Shown here one piece after another: positions 11,501 to 19,362 of a stretch of DNA of 64,000 nucleotides. The position numbers and the translations under genes are program-made. Source of the stretch: Gardnerella greenwoodii 00703Dmash (lineage in GTDB: Bacteria; Actinomycetota; Actinomycetes; Actinomycetales; Bifidobacteriaceae); contig NZ_ADEV01000004.1 of the NCBI RefSeq assembly GCF_000263635.1, positions 186,001 through 250,000 of the forward strand, written 5' to 3'. The notes beneath the pieces are model-generated. The model was not told the DNA's origin, searched no databases, and worked only from the letters and a program-made list of their open reading frames with translations. Each line of letters opens with the position of its first letter. The first letter of the stretch is position 1.

Positions 11501-11541
11501 TCACTTTCAAAACTGTAAAATTTTTTCACTTTTGAAAGTGA
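11501..11541. repeat. inverted repeat with 12-bp arms
   Basis: TCACTTTCAAAA at 11501-11512 is exactly repeated in inverse as TTTTGAAAGTGA at 11530-11541. It lies in gene-free DNA ahead of the HTH-Fic gene; it could be an operator or a structured RNA element. No flanking T-run is positioned to make it a clear terminator. Confidence 0.75.
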
Positions 11542-11594
11542 GTGCCTATTTGCGCTCGTGCGCGAAGGCTCTTTCTTTTTGCTTAAGTTTTGCG

Positions 11595-11670
11595 AATCTT
11601 TACTTTTGAATATACAAGATTGCAATTATCTTTACTTTTTATGTTGATTATGGGAAAATAAGTAAAGATT
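11595..11670. promoter_or_regulatory. three copies of a 10-bp motif upstream of the HTH-Fic gene
   Basis: ATCTTTACTT occurs at 11596-11605 and 11628-11637, and as its reverse complement AAGTAAAGAT at 11660-11669. Copies are about 32 bases apart, three helical turns. The gene behind them encodes an N-terminal helix-turn-helix, so autoregulation through these sites is a reasonable but untested reading. Confidence 0.5.
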
Positions 11671-11747
11671 TTAGTGCGTGAGTATTTAGATTCGTCATGA
11701 TTTATCTCAATCAAAACTATGCAAGCAGAAGAAAGCGAACTGTTAAA

Positions 11748-12710
11748 ATGTATGATTACGCGGGATTTAACAAAAGGCTACAAGAAAAAGGCGTTAAAAA
11801 ATCGCAATTAGCAGCCGAGCTGCATATTTCTTCTCGTACGATTGCAAAAATCTCAAAAGGCGAAAAACTATCAAATTCAGTAATCACGAAAATCAGCGAC
11901 TATTTACAATGCAAGCCTAGCGAATTGTATCGTGTAATTTCTGGTAACCATATTTTGCAAAGACTTAGGGAAGAGAAGGAGCATCGTATGCCTGGTGGAA
12001 TTTATCACGAGCTTCAAATTCGCATGACGTACAACTCGAATCATATTGAAGGTAGCCAGCTAAGCGAAGATCAAACTAGGCGAATTTTTGAAACTAATAC
12101 TATCGGTTCCGAAGAAAATGCGAATAGTGTATTTGATAGCGCGGATTCAAGCGTTGGCGTAGCAGAGAGCGCATCTATTAAAGTTGACGACATTGTTGAA
12201 ACAGTGAATCATTTTCGCGCGATTGATTATTGCATTGATGTTGCCGAAGAGCCTCTTAGTGAAGACATGATTAAGCATTTACATTTGCTGCTTAAGCGTG
12301 GAACGAGCGACGAGCTTCTGCCTTGGTTTCGTGTGGGTGATTACAAGTCGCGCGCGAATGTTGTAGGTGGTGTGCAAACTTGCGATCCGCAAAAAGTGCA
12401 TGAGGAGATTAGCAGGTTGTTGGCAGAATATCTTGCTAAAACTGATTTGCAGCTAGAGGATATAGTTGATTTTCATTACAGGTTTGAGCGAATACACCCA
12501 TTTCAGGATGGCAATGGTAGAGTTGGGCGTTTGATTGCTTTTAAGGAATGCTTAAAGCATAATATTGTGCCGTTTATTATTGAGGACAGAAAGAAATACT
12601 ACTATTATCGCGGTCTCAAAGAATACAGCAATGAGCGCGGATTCCTAGTTGAAACTTGCTATGACGGTCAAGATACGTTCCGTGCGTTGTTGAAGCTTTT
12701 TGGGTTGTGA
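11748..12710 (+). CDS. HTH-Fic protein (predicted self-inhibited AMP-transferase)
   Basis: Protein of about 320 residues with two parts. Residues 1-65 form an XRE-type helix-turn-helix (KKSQLAAELHISSRTIAKIS). The rest is a Fic domain with the catalytic loop HPFQDGNGRVGR, which in this family transfers AMP from ATP to a target protein. The upstream SNHIEG matches the inhibitory helix motif (S/T)xxxE(G/N), placed N-terminal to the Fic core as in class II Fic proteins, so it should be autoinhibited. I prefer the ATG at 11748, as relatives start MYDY..GF; an in-frame ATG at 11697 would add 17 residues. Directly followed, after a hairpin, by a separate Fic toxin-antitoxin pair. Confidence 0.85.
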   Translation: MYDYAGFNKRLQEKGVKKSQLAAELHISSRTIAKISKGEKLSNSVITKISDYLQCKPSELYRVISGNHILQRLREEKEHRMPGGIYHELQIRMTYNSNHIEGSQLSEDQTRRIFETNTIGSEENANSVFDSADSSVGVAESASIKVDDIVETVNHFRAIDYCIDVAEEPLSEDMIKHLHLLLKRGTSDELLPWFRVGDYKSRANVVGGVQTCDPQKVHEEISRLLAEYLAKTDLQLEDIVDFHYRFERIHPFQDGNGRVGRLIAFKECLKHNIVPFIIEDRKKYYYYRGLKEYSNERGFLVETCYDGQDTFRALLKLFGL

Positions 12711-12751
12711 CGCGTTTTATTTATTGCATTCTGCAGCTTGTGTGAATATCA

Positions 12752-12796
12752 CCTCACTTCGCAAAATTAAAAAATTTTCAAATTTGCGAAGTGGAG
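12752..12796. terminator. hairpin downstream of the HTH-Fic gene
   Basis: CACTTCGCAAA (12755-12765) and TTTGCGAAGTG (12783-12793) form an 11-bp stem around an AT-rich loop. It begins 42 bases after the HTH-Fic stop. There is no strong T-run, so termination is uncertain. Confidence 0.45.
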
Positions 12797-12850
12797 TTTG
12801 CTTAGTTTATCGAAATTGATTTTGCTTGGCGCTAAAGCGTGTAAATCATG

Positions 12851-12887
12851 CTACGCCGAAACGAGTGGCGTAATGTTGCCGATGTTG
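12851..12887 (+). repeat. left copy of a 37-bp imperfect direct repeat flanking the fic pair
   Basis: This stretch (GCCGAAACGAGTGGCGTAAT in its middle) matches 13946-13983 at 32 of 37 positions plus one gap. The two copies enclose exactly the antitoxin and Fic toxin genes. Confidence 0.7.
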
Positions 12888-12991
12888 GATTCGTCAAATC
12901 GCAAAATATGCTGTAATCAAAATGCATTGCGAATAGTAAAATAGTGTGTAGATATTTTTGATTTTTGAGCGGGTTCTGGCAGGGAGAAGAA

Positions 12992-13174
12992 ATGATTGAT
13001 AAAGAAACGCAAAAATTACGACTAGAAAACGTTGCAATAGCATTATCTTCAGCAAAGTTAGAAGGCGGTGTGGTATCTTCTGCATGCTTGGCTGATACAA
13101 GAAAATATATTCGAGGTTCTATAAGCGCTGATGAGCTTATATCGCTGACTCGTAAGCGTTACGGTCTGGAATAA
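12992..13174 (+). CDS. Fic antitoxin, VbhA-like
   Basis: Small protein of 60 residues. Its first helix contains SSAKLEGG, which matches the inhibitory motif (S/T)xxxEG: the glutamate reaches into the ATP site of the partner Fic toxin and blocks AMP transfer. The remainder (ADTRKYIRGSISADELISLT) looks like the compact VbhA antitoxin domain. The ATG at 12992 follows GGGAGAAGA. It lies 26 bases before the Fic toxin, so the two form a class I toxin-antitoxin operon with the antitoxin first. Confidence 0.85.
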   Translation: MIDKETQKLRLENVAIALSSAKLEGGVVSSACLADTRKYIRGSISADELISLTRKRYGLE

Positions 13175-13200
13175 GTAATCTTAAGCTGTTTAAGGGTTAA

Positions 13201-13926
13201 ATGATGGTTGATGAAGTTTTTGACCCATATCTTATTCCTCATACGCGAGTGCTGAAGAACAAGCTGAATGTACAAACTCAGGAAGATCTTGATTTCTTTG
13301 AAAACGATTTAGTTTCAGTTCGCAGCTATAAGTTGTACGAAAACTTGCCGCATGCTGAAGGAACTGTTAAACAATTGCAGTGGATTCATCATTATCTTTT
13401 TCAAGATGTTTACGATTGGGCTGGTCAGATTCGCACTATAGATATGACTAAAGGCGGCGGCGAGCCGTTTCATCCGCTTGAATACATGGGCGTTGGGATT
13501 CGTTACTGTGAGCAAACGCTTAAAAATGATAATTTATTGCAAGGTTTATCTATTGATGAGTTTATTAGTAAGCTAAGCGTAAATTACAATAATTTTAATG
13601 TTTTGCACCCATTTCGTGAGGGTAATGGTAGAACGCAACGCGTTTTTTGGGATATAGTTGCGAGAGATGCTGGATACCATTTTGATTGGGGATTAATAAC
13701 GCAGCGCGTTAACGACGAAGCTTCAATCCAGGCTAAAGATGCTAACGATACGAAGCTGATTGAGGATATGTTCCACATTATTACAAAGCCTTTGAATGTT
13801 GAGCTTTTAGCTCAGCAGCAGTTTGCACATCTTGTTGAAGAAGAATACGGATATGCGCCGAATGTGGCTAGTGTTTTGCAAGATAAGGATTACGCGGCGT
13901 ATAAAACGCGTTACGGCATAGATTGA
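13201..13926 (+). CDS. Fic toxin, class I
   Basis: Fic-domain protein of 241 residues with the catalytic loop HPFREGNGRTQR (histidine near residue 136). The flap region (YDWAGQIRTIDMTKGGGEPF) is also typical. It has no inhibitory motif of its own, which fits control by the small antitoxin encoded just upstream. Members of this class AMPylate essential proteins such as topoisomerases; the target here cannot be read from sequence. The start may be either of two adjacent ATG codons (13201 or 13204). Confidence 0.88.
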   Translation: MMVDEVFDPYLIPHTRVLKNKLNVQTQEDLDFFENDLVSVRSYKLYENLPHAEGTVKQLQWIHHYLFQDVYDWAGQIRTIDMTKGGGEPFHPLEYMGVGIRYCEQTLKNDNLLQGLSIDEFISKLSVNYNNFNVLHPFREGNGRTQRVFWDIVARDAGYHFDWGLITQRVNDEASIQAKDANDTKLIEDMFHIITKPLNVELLAQQQFAHLVEEEYGYAPNVASVLQDKDYAAYKTRYGID

Positions 13927-13945
13927 ATTTAGCGTTTGAGTATTG

Positions 13946-13983
13946 CTAACGCCGAAGCGAGTGACATGATGTTGCTGATGTTG
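13946..13983 (+). repeat. right copy of the imperfect direct repeat flanking the fic pair
   Basis: Partner of 12851-12887 (shared core GAGTG, ATGTTGC, GATGTTG). It starts 19 bases after the Fic toxin stop. Confidence 0.7.
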
Positions 13984-14010
13984 CCAGTTCTGCCGATGTT
14001 TCTATAGTGC

Positions 14011-14136
14011 GTTTTTGCCAAAATGTAGGTATAGGCGAATATATTTTGCCTGCTATACCGCTGTTTTGCGAAAATGTCGGTATAGATGAATGTTTTTTAC
14101 TCGCTATGCCTTCATTTTGCCAAAATGTAGGTATAG
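14011..14136 (+). repeat. 51-bp tandem repeats with internal stem-loops
   Basis: The motif TTTTGCCAAAATGTAGGTAT recurs with changes at 14013, 14064 and 14115, a strict period of 51 bases (two full units and a partial third). Each unit contains GGTATAG and then CTATACC or CTATGCC, able to form a stem-loop. The stretch 13984-14249 has no gene and lies between the Fic toxin and apbE. Confidence 0.85.
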
Positions 14137-14249
14137 AACATGTTTTTCTGTAAACTATGACGACATTTTGCTATTTTGTGGCTTTTGGTGGATATTATTG
14201 TGGTTTTTGATGATTGATAGAGTGTTTGATGTTGGGAGTGAGGAAAGTG

Positions 14250-15314
14250 ATGTTCGGGAATGTAATGGCGATTGAGCGCACGCTTGGCACTGGGATTATT
14301 ATCTCTAGCAGCAAGCCGATTGCGCAGTGTGTTGAGCAGCGGATTCGCGCTTTTGTTGAAGAGTATGAATCGGTGCTTTCGCGCTTCCGCGCAGATTCGC
14401 TTGTTTCGCACATGGCTAGTGCGGAGCATGGCGGCGCTTTTGAGTTTCCAACGTGGGCGCAACCGCTTTTTGCTATTTATGACGAGTTCTACGATGCAAC
14501 GCACGGCGCTTTTGATGCTTGTGTTGGTGAGGATTTGCTTGCGCTTGGCTACAGTAATTCGGTGCAATTTTTGCCGGAATTGGCGAGTAGTGTGAGCGAG
14601 GATAGCGCAAGTTGGCGCAAGTATCATCGTTCGCTTCCGGTTAAGTGGGGTGATATTTCGCGATATGACGGCAGCACAACGCTCCACACAAGTCAGCCAG
14701 TGCAACTTGATTTTGGTGCAGCCGGTAAGGGCTATTTTGTAGATCTTGTAACGCAGATTCTTAAAGACGAGCTTAGTGGAGATTCGCGTGCCGATTTTGA
14801 TTTTTTGGTAAATGCCGGTGGTGATATGCGCGCTTGTTCTAGCGAAGAAAATAGCCAAATAAAAGTTGCGCTAGAAAATCCTTTTGATACAACGCAAGCG
14901 GTAGGTGTGGCATCAATTGCATGCGGATCGTTGTGTGCTTCGTCTGCTGCAAGAAGGCGTTGGATAGTAAAAGACGCAAATTGCCTTGCAGACAATGCTT
15001 TTGAATCTAATTGTCACAAATCTAATGGTTGCGAATCCAATGCTTTTGAATCTAATTTAATTGCGACTCACTTAATCAACGCTTTAGATGGCGTCCCTTC
15101 GCAAAAACTTTCTGCAAGCTGGACTTACATTCCTGCTAAAACTTGCGCTTTCCCAACTGCTTACGCCGACGCGCTCGCAACTGCGCTTTTTATTTCGCAA
15201 GAAAGCGATTTGCAAAAAATCGTGCAAACTACCGGCGCTGAGTTTGCTATAATTTCGCCAAATTATGCGCTTCGCAAAACATCCGCCTTCCCAGCGCACT
15301 TTTTTGCTGAATAA
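14250..15314 (+). CDS. apbE: FAD:protein FMN transferase
   Basis: ApbE family (354 residues). The enzyme cleaves FAD and attaches FMN covalently to a Thr/Ser of extracytoplasmic target proteins. Visible family signs are SRFRADS (usual SRF..dS), LDFGAAGKGYFVD, NAGGDMR and the metal-binding region near PTAYADALATALF. I set the start at ATG 14250, preceded by GAGGAAAG. No lipobox or clear signal peptide is evident, so it may act in the cytoplasm or have a weak anchor. Residues around 255-290 contain repeats of SN(G)C.SN.F, a low-complexity insertion. It opens a cluster that also encodes an FMN-binding lipoprotein, its likely substrate, at 22926. Confidence 0.9.
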   Translation: MFGNVMAIERTLGTGIIISSSKPIAQCVEQRIRAFVEEYESVLSRFRADSLVSHMASAEHGGAFEFPTWAQPLFAIYDEFYDATHGAFDACVGEDLLALGYSNSVQFLPELASSVSEDSASWRKYHRSLPVKWGDISRYDGSTTLHTSQPVQLDFGAAGKGYFVDLVTQILKDELSGDSRADFDFLVNAGGDMRACSSEENSQIKVALENPFDTTQAVGVASIACGSLCASSAARRRWIVKDANCLADNAFESNCHKSNGCESNAFESNLIATHLINALDGVPSQKLSASWTYIPAKTCAFPTAYADALATALFISQESDLQKIVQTTGAEFAIISPNYALRKTSAFPAHFFAE

Positions 15315-15395
15315 TCGCAAAAACGAAAGATAATTCTCGTTATCAACATATTTTTTGTAATATTTGCGTGTTTTTTGCTCCGAACTATATCAATC

Positions 15396-15419
15396 TACAT
15401 GATATGTCGATATCATGTA
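15396..15419. promoter_or_regulatory. perfect 24-bp palindrome ahead of the iron permease gene
   Basis: TACATGATAT and its exact inverse ATATCATGTA flank GTCG. Ten-base perfect arms about 100 bases before the permease start look like a repressor site. It does not match the DtxR or Fur consensus that I know, so the regulator is unassigned. Confidence 0.55.
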
Positions 15420-15516
15420 CCTGTGGGGCCTTTGATGGCAAGTTTTAGTTGGGTGCGCTCAATCGGGGTAGAGCGCGTTGAGAAGCAGGAAGTGTAAGAA
15501 GACACGAGGAGATGTT

Positions 15517-17259
15517 ATGCGCGCGTGTAAAAGTGTGCGCCGAGTTGTTTCCGGTGCTACCGCGCTCATGCTGGCTGTATGCATGGTTATGTGCATGTCT
15601 ATGTGCACGTTTGCGAGTTTTGTTATAAGCTCGTTTGCTGTGACTATGCCAGCTTTTGCAACAGACGCAGATCGTTCGTACGCTAGTTGGTCGGATGTTT
15701 CTAAGGCGATTGATAGCCAATTGAATCAGGGCCAAAGTGAATATAAAAGCGGCAATAATTCGGGAGCTGCCACACGATTCCAGGCAGCTTACAATTCCGT
15801 TTATGTTGCTTCGAATATGATTACTGTTGTTCGAGATACTTTTGGTCAGAATAAAGTTCAATCGCAAAGTGATCAATTCCAGCAGCTGCAAACGCTTGTG
15901 TACCAGCAAAATCAGGGAGATCAAATAGCAGCTGTGTCGAAAGCTCTTTCGGCAGATGTTGCGCAGACTGCAGCTCAGCTTGACTCAAACTCAAAAATAG
16001 ATAAGCCGAACATTTACGCGCAAAAACTTCGTGCGCAAATCAAAGCAGAGCGCAAAAAGCTTGACGCTGCAAAAAAGAAGAATCTTGGACGCAATGGTCG
16101 TACGTGGAGTCAAGTTGCTCGAGAAATGAACGTTATTCTTGACAAATCCGTTGCAACCTACAAATCTGCAAAAGGCAACAAGTCTCAAGTTGCAGCAGCA
16201 GTTGATTTAATCAACGAAGCCTACTATCAGTATTACGAAAAGCTCGGTTTTGAAAAGAACGTAATGAATGCAATAAGCGGTAGTCGAGTTTCAACAGTCG
16301 AATATCAGTTCAAAGAGTGCCGCCAAGCAATGAACAACGGAAAAACTGTTGAGCAAGCTAAAAAGTTCGTAACGGATCTTAAAGCAATGCTTATTGAAGA
16401 CTCGGCGAAATTAGACAAAGGCGCATCTTCAAACGCGAATCCGTTTATGCAGTTTATAACAAGTTCTTTCGGACAAGCTTTTGTGATTTTGCTTCGCGAA
16501 GGCTTGGAAGCGCTGCTGGTTGTTGCAGCAATTATTGCGTACCTGATTAAATCCGGCCACAAAAACATGGTTAAGTACATTTACTTAGGACTTGCTGCCG
16601 GTATTGTGGCTTCGTTGATTGTTGCAGCTCTGTTTGGCTTACTTTTCAACGGTTCCGGACCTCAGCAAGAGATTACAGAAGGCGTGGTTGCACTGTTTGC
16701 AATGCTTATGCTTCTTTACACAAGCAACTGGATGATTTCGCGTTCTTCCGTACAAGCGTGGAATAAGTATATTAGTGATCAAACTACTGCTGCAGTGTCT
16801 AAAGGCAGCCTGATTTCACTCGCTCTGCTTAGCTTCCTTGCGGTGTTTAGAGAAGGTGCAGAAACTGTAATCTTCTATCAGGCTATTTTTGCTGTTTCAA
16901 GCGGAGCTGACTCCCTGATTTGGGGCGGTTTTGCTGCCGCTGCTGCAGTTCTGGTAGTTATATTCTTGCTTATTCGTTTTGCTTCCGTTCGCATACCAAT
17001 TCGCCCATTCTTTACCGGCACAAGTGCTCTTATGTCTGTGCTTGTGGTGATTTTTGCCGGCGGTGGCGTGCATGCTCTTATTGAGGGTGATGCGCTCGCA
17101 GGTATGTATATTCAAGGCTTGCCAACTAACGATTGGCTTGGGTTCTATCCGTACGTGGAAACGATTACGGCTCAGATTGTTGCTGCAATCGTGGTAATTT
17201 CGCTACTTTGCGTGTCTATTGCGCGGAGTCGTGGAAAGCGCGCGATAGAAGGTAAATAG
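15517..17259 (+). CDS. FTR1/EfeU-type high-affinity iron permease
   Basis: Membrane protein of 580 residues. A signal peptide and a long helical extracytoplasmic domain (to about residue 310) precede a seven-helix permease domain. The two iron-binding REGxE motifs are present: REGLEA near residue 328 and REGAET near residue 449. FTR1-family proteins move iron across the membrane after handling by an extracytoplasmic redox or binding partner. The ATG at 15517 follows GAGGAGATGTT; an upstream ATG at 15478 would add 13 residues before the signal. It leads the run permease, P19-like lipoprotein, DUF2318 protein, two FtsX-like permeases and ATPase, the same order as the Campylobacter p19 iron cluster as I recall it. 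Confidence 0.92.
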   Translation: MRACKSVRRVVSGATALMLAVCMVMCMSMCTFASFVISSFAVTMPAFATDADRSYASWSDVSKAIDSQLNQGQSEYKSGNNSGAATRFQAAYNSVYVASNMITVVRDTFGQNKVQSQSDQFQQLQTLVYQQNQGDQIAAVSKALSADVAQTAAQLDSNSKIDKPNIYAQKLRAQIKAERKKLDAAKKKNLGRNGRTWSQVAREMNVILDKSVATYKSAKGNKSQVAAAVDLINEAYYQYYEKLGFEKNVMNAISGSRVSTVEYQFKECRQAMNNGKTVEQAKKFVTDLKAMLIEDSAKLDKGASSNANPFMQFITSSFGQAFVILLREGLEALLVVAAIIAYLIKSGHKNMVKYIYLGLAAGIVASLIVAALFGLLFNGSGPQQEITEGVVALFAMLMLLYTSNWMISRSSVQAWNKYISDQTTAAVSKGSLISLALLSFLAVFREGAETVIFYQAIFAVSSGADSLIWGGFAAAAAVLVVIFLLIRFASVRIPIRPFFTGTSALMSVLVVIFAGGGVHALIEGDALAGMYIQGLPTNDWLGFYPYVETITAQIVAAIVVISLLCVSIARSRGKRAIEGK

Positions 17260-17350
17260 GCAAAATTAAATAAACAACAAATAAATAACTAAATAACAAC
17301 TAAACAATAAATAATAAAAATAACTAATCAATCAAAAGAAAAGGTTAGAT

Positions 17351-17995
17351 ATGAAGAATAAAAAAATGATGGCAATTGTAGCTTTGGCTCTCGCAGGTGT
17401 GCTTGCGCTTGCTGGCTGCGGTTCTAACGGAAATTCCGCAAAGTCTGCTTCTAAGTCACAGTCAACAGAGCAGAAGGCTGACGACAAGGCTGATGACAAA
17501 GGCGGCGATAAGGGCTTTGAAGAGGTTCCAGTTGGCCCTCACCAGGATCAAAACATTGGACCTCTTACTATTGGCGCTGTGTACTTCCAGCCAGTGGACA
17601 TGGTTCCAGCTGGCATGGGTTTGAAGGCTTCAGAGGCTAGCTTCCACCTTGAGGCAGATATTCATGCTAACCAAAAAGGCACTAAGCTCGGCTACGGTAA
17701 GGGTGAGTTCATTCCAGATTTGACTGTGAACTATGAGATTGTTGACAAGGCAAGCGGTGAATCTGTTGTCAAGGGTACTTTCATGCAGATGAATGCTTCC
17801 GATGGTCCTCACTACGGTGCAAACGTTAAGCTCGACAAGGCTGGAAACTACAAGCTCGTGCTTTCAGTCGAATCCCCAGAAAAGAAGGGTTGGATGCTTC
17901 ACGTCGATCCTGCTACCGGCGTAACCGGCCGCTTCTGGACTGAGCCAATCAAGGCCACATTCGACGACTGGAAGTACACTCCTCGCCAGTGGTAG
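17351..17995 (+). CDS. iron-transport lipoprotein, P19/Tp34 family
   Basis: Lipoprotein of 214 residues: lipobox LAGC with cysteine 23, a Lys/Asp/Ser linker, then an immunoglobulin-like domain. Candidate metal ligands are in FHLEADIHA (Glu, His), the Met-rich DMVPAGMGLKA and the histidines of DGPHY and MLHVD. P19 and Tp34 bind Cu or Fe and feed iron to the linked FTR1 permease. The spacer before it (17263-17340) is unusual: almost only A and T with repeated AAATAAC-like units. A similar repeat (TAGTTAGTAATA) follows the stop. Confidence 0.9.
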   Translation: MKNKKMMAIVALALAGVLALAGCGSNGNSAKSASKSQSTEQKADDKADDKGGDKGFEEVPVGPHQDQNIGPLTIGAVYFQPVDMVPAGMGLKASEASFHLEADIHANQKGTKLGYGKGEFIPDLTVNYEIVDKASGESVVKGTFMQMNASDGPHYGANVKLDKAGNYKLVLSVESPEKKGWMLHVDPATGVTGRFWTEPIKATFDDWKYTPRQW

Positions 17996-18080
17996 TAATA
18001 GTTAGTAATAATTAGTAATAGTTAGTAAATATTAGAAACTATTGAATAATAGATTGTAACTAATAGCAAAGGAGGGAGTT

Positions 18081-19352
18081 ATGCTCAGACTGTTCGTAAC
18101 AGTGCTTCCTGGGCTGCTCCCTCTTATGCTACTTACAATGGGCTTAAGTGCTTCTCTTACAGTGGGTGAGGGGCGAGATAAGCCGCTGAGTGCACGCTGG
18201 AGACTGTACGGATTGTCGTTTGGCACAGTTGCTGCACTTATTTTTGCAATTCTTCGCGCAAGCGTAGTAATTAATCAGCGTAACTTTGTGAACATGCCGG
18301 CGCTTTGCGTTGCAGTTCCTTTCGATATTGCAGCGATTGCTGTTGTAATTCGCTCTCGCAAAACCGTTGAAAACTGGCGTGAGCATCCACTTGCAATGCA
18401 CATAAGCAACGCAATCGGCGCGTGCGCACTAGCATTTACAGTATTTTATGCGCTTCCGGATGTTATTTTGCAGCTTACTATTTTTGTAGATTCAAGTACG
18501 CCGCCTTTTACATCCGACATGCTTCTTCGCGCGCTCGGATTCGTGCTTGGTGCAGCTGCCGCGATTTGCATAAGTCTTATGGTGCGCTCTTTGCGAGCCA
18601 CATCTAACGCAATTTCCTTCAAAATTGCAATTGTGCTCAGCATGATTATTCTGCTTGTGCAGCACGTAACTTCACTTTTGCAGATTATGCAAGGAAGTAT
18701 TCTGCTTTATATTGACGACTTTTCTTTCAGCGTGCTTGTTTGGCTGATTAACAATAATCCGCTTATGATTATGGCGCAAATTAGCGTATTTTTGATTCCT
18801 GCAGTTGCGTCTCTCGTAATCGGTTTTAAGACGGCAGTAGTTGGCGAAAATGCTGCAGAAATTCGCACAAAGCGAGCTTTTAAGCGGAAATCTCGAAAGT
18901 CTGCGCTCGCAGCACTTTTGGCTGCGCTTACAGTAATACTTACGCTTACTGCAGGCGTATCTATTATGAATATTAAGCCAACTCTTACGCCTCCTGAACC
19001 GTACGAATTGCACGATGGCTTGGCAACTATCAACTTTGTGCAAATTTCAGACGGCCACCTTCATCGTTTCCAATACAAAGCAAAAGATGGCACTGTTACG
19101 CGCTTTATAATCATTAAAAAGAATGGTGGAGCGTACGGTGTTGGCTTGGACGCGTGTGAAAACTGTGGAGATGCAGGCTACTACGAAAAAGACGGTAAGA
19201 TTATTTGCCGTAAATGTGACGTAGCAATTAACTTAGCAACTATTGGATTTAAAGGTGGTTGCAATCCGATTCCGTTCCCGTACAAGGCTGGGCATGGCAA
19301 AATCACAATTCATACTGCTGATTTAGACGTGCTTAGTTCGCACTTTAAGTAA
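18081..19352 (+). CDS. DUF2318 membrane protein with CxxC metal site
   Basis: Protein of 423 residues with about eight membrane helices followed by an extracytoplasmic C-terminal domain. That domain carries the DUF2318 signature: CENCG, GYYEKDGKIICRKCD, and GGCNPIPFPY. The CxxC pairs likely hold a metal or cluster. In the iron clusters of other bacteria this family sits beside the P19-like protein and is thought to support reduction of the imported iron. ATG follows AAAGGAGGGAGTT. It is followed 10 bases later by the first FtsX-like permease. Confidence 0.9.
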   Translation: MLRLFVTVLPGLLPLMLLTMGLSASLTVGEGRDKPLSARWRLYGLSFGTVAALIFAILRASVVINQRNFVNMPALCVAVPFDIAAIAVVIRSRKTVENWREHPLAMHISNAIGACALAFTVFYALPDVILQLTIFVDSSTPPFTSDMLLRALGFVLGAAAAICISLMVRSLRATSNAISFKIAIVLSMIILLVQHVTSLLQIMQGSILLYIDDFSFSVLVWLINNNPLMIMAQISVFLIPAVASLVIGFKTAVVGENAAEIRTKRAFKRKSRKSALAALLAALTVILTLTAGVSIMNIKPTLTPPEPYELHDGLATINFVQISDGHLHRFQYKAKDGTVTRFIIIKKNGGAYGVGLDACENCGDAGYYEKDGKIICRKCDVAINLATIGFKGGCNPIPFPYKAGHGKITIHTADLDVLSSHFK

Positions 19353-19362
19353 GGAGCAACTA

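Noticed and set aside
11404..11625. 73-residue minus-strand frame ahead of the HTH-Fic gene
   Set aside because: It needs a TTG start without a ribosome site, and its sequence crosses the inverted repeat at 11501-11541. It could be a fragment of a lost gene, but nothing recognisable supports it.
14011..14136. possible CRISPR array or origin-like iterons
   Set aside because: Only two and a half units, the intervening sequences are related to each other, and no cas or replication gene is near.
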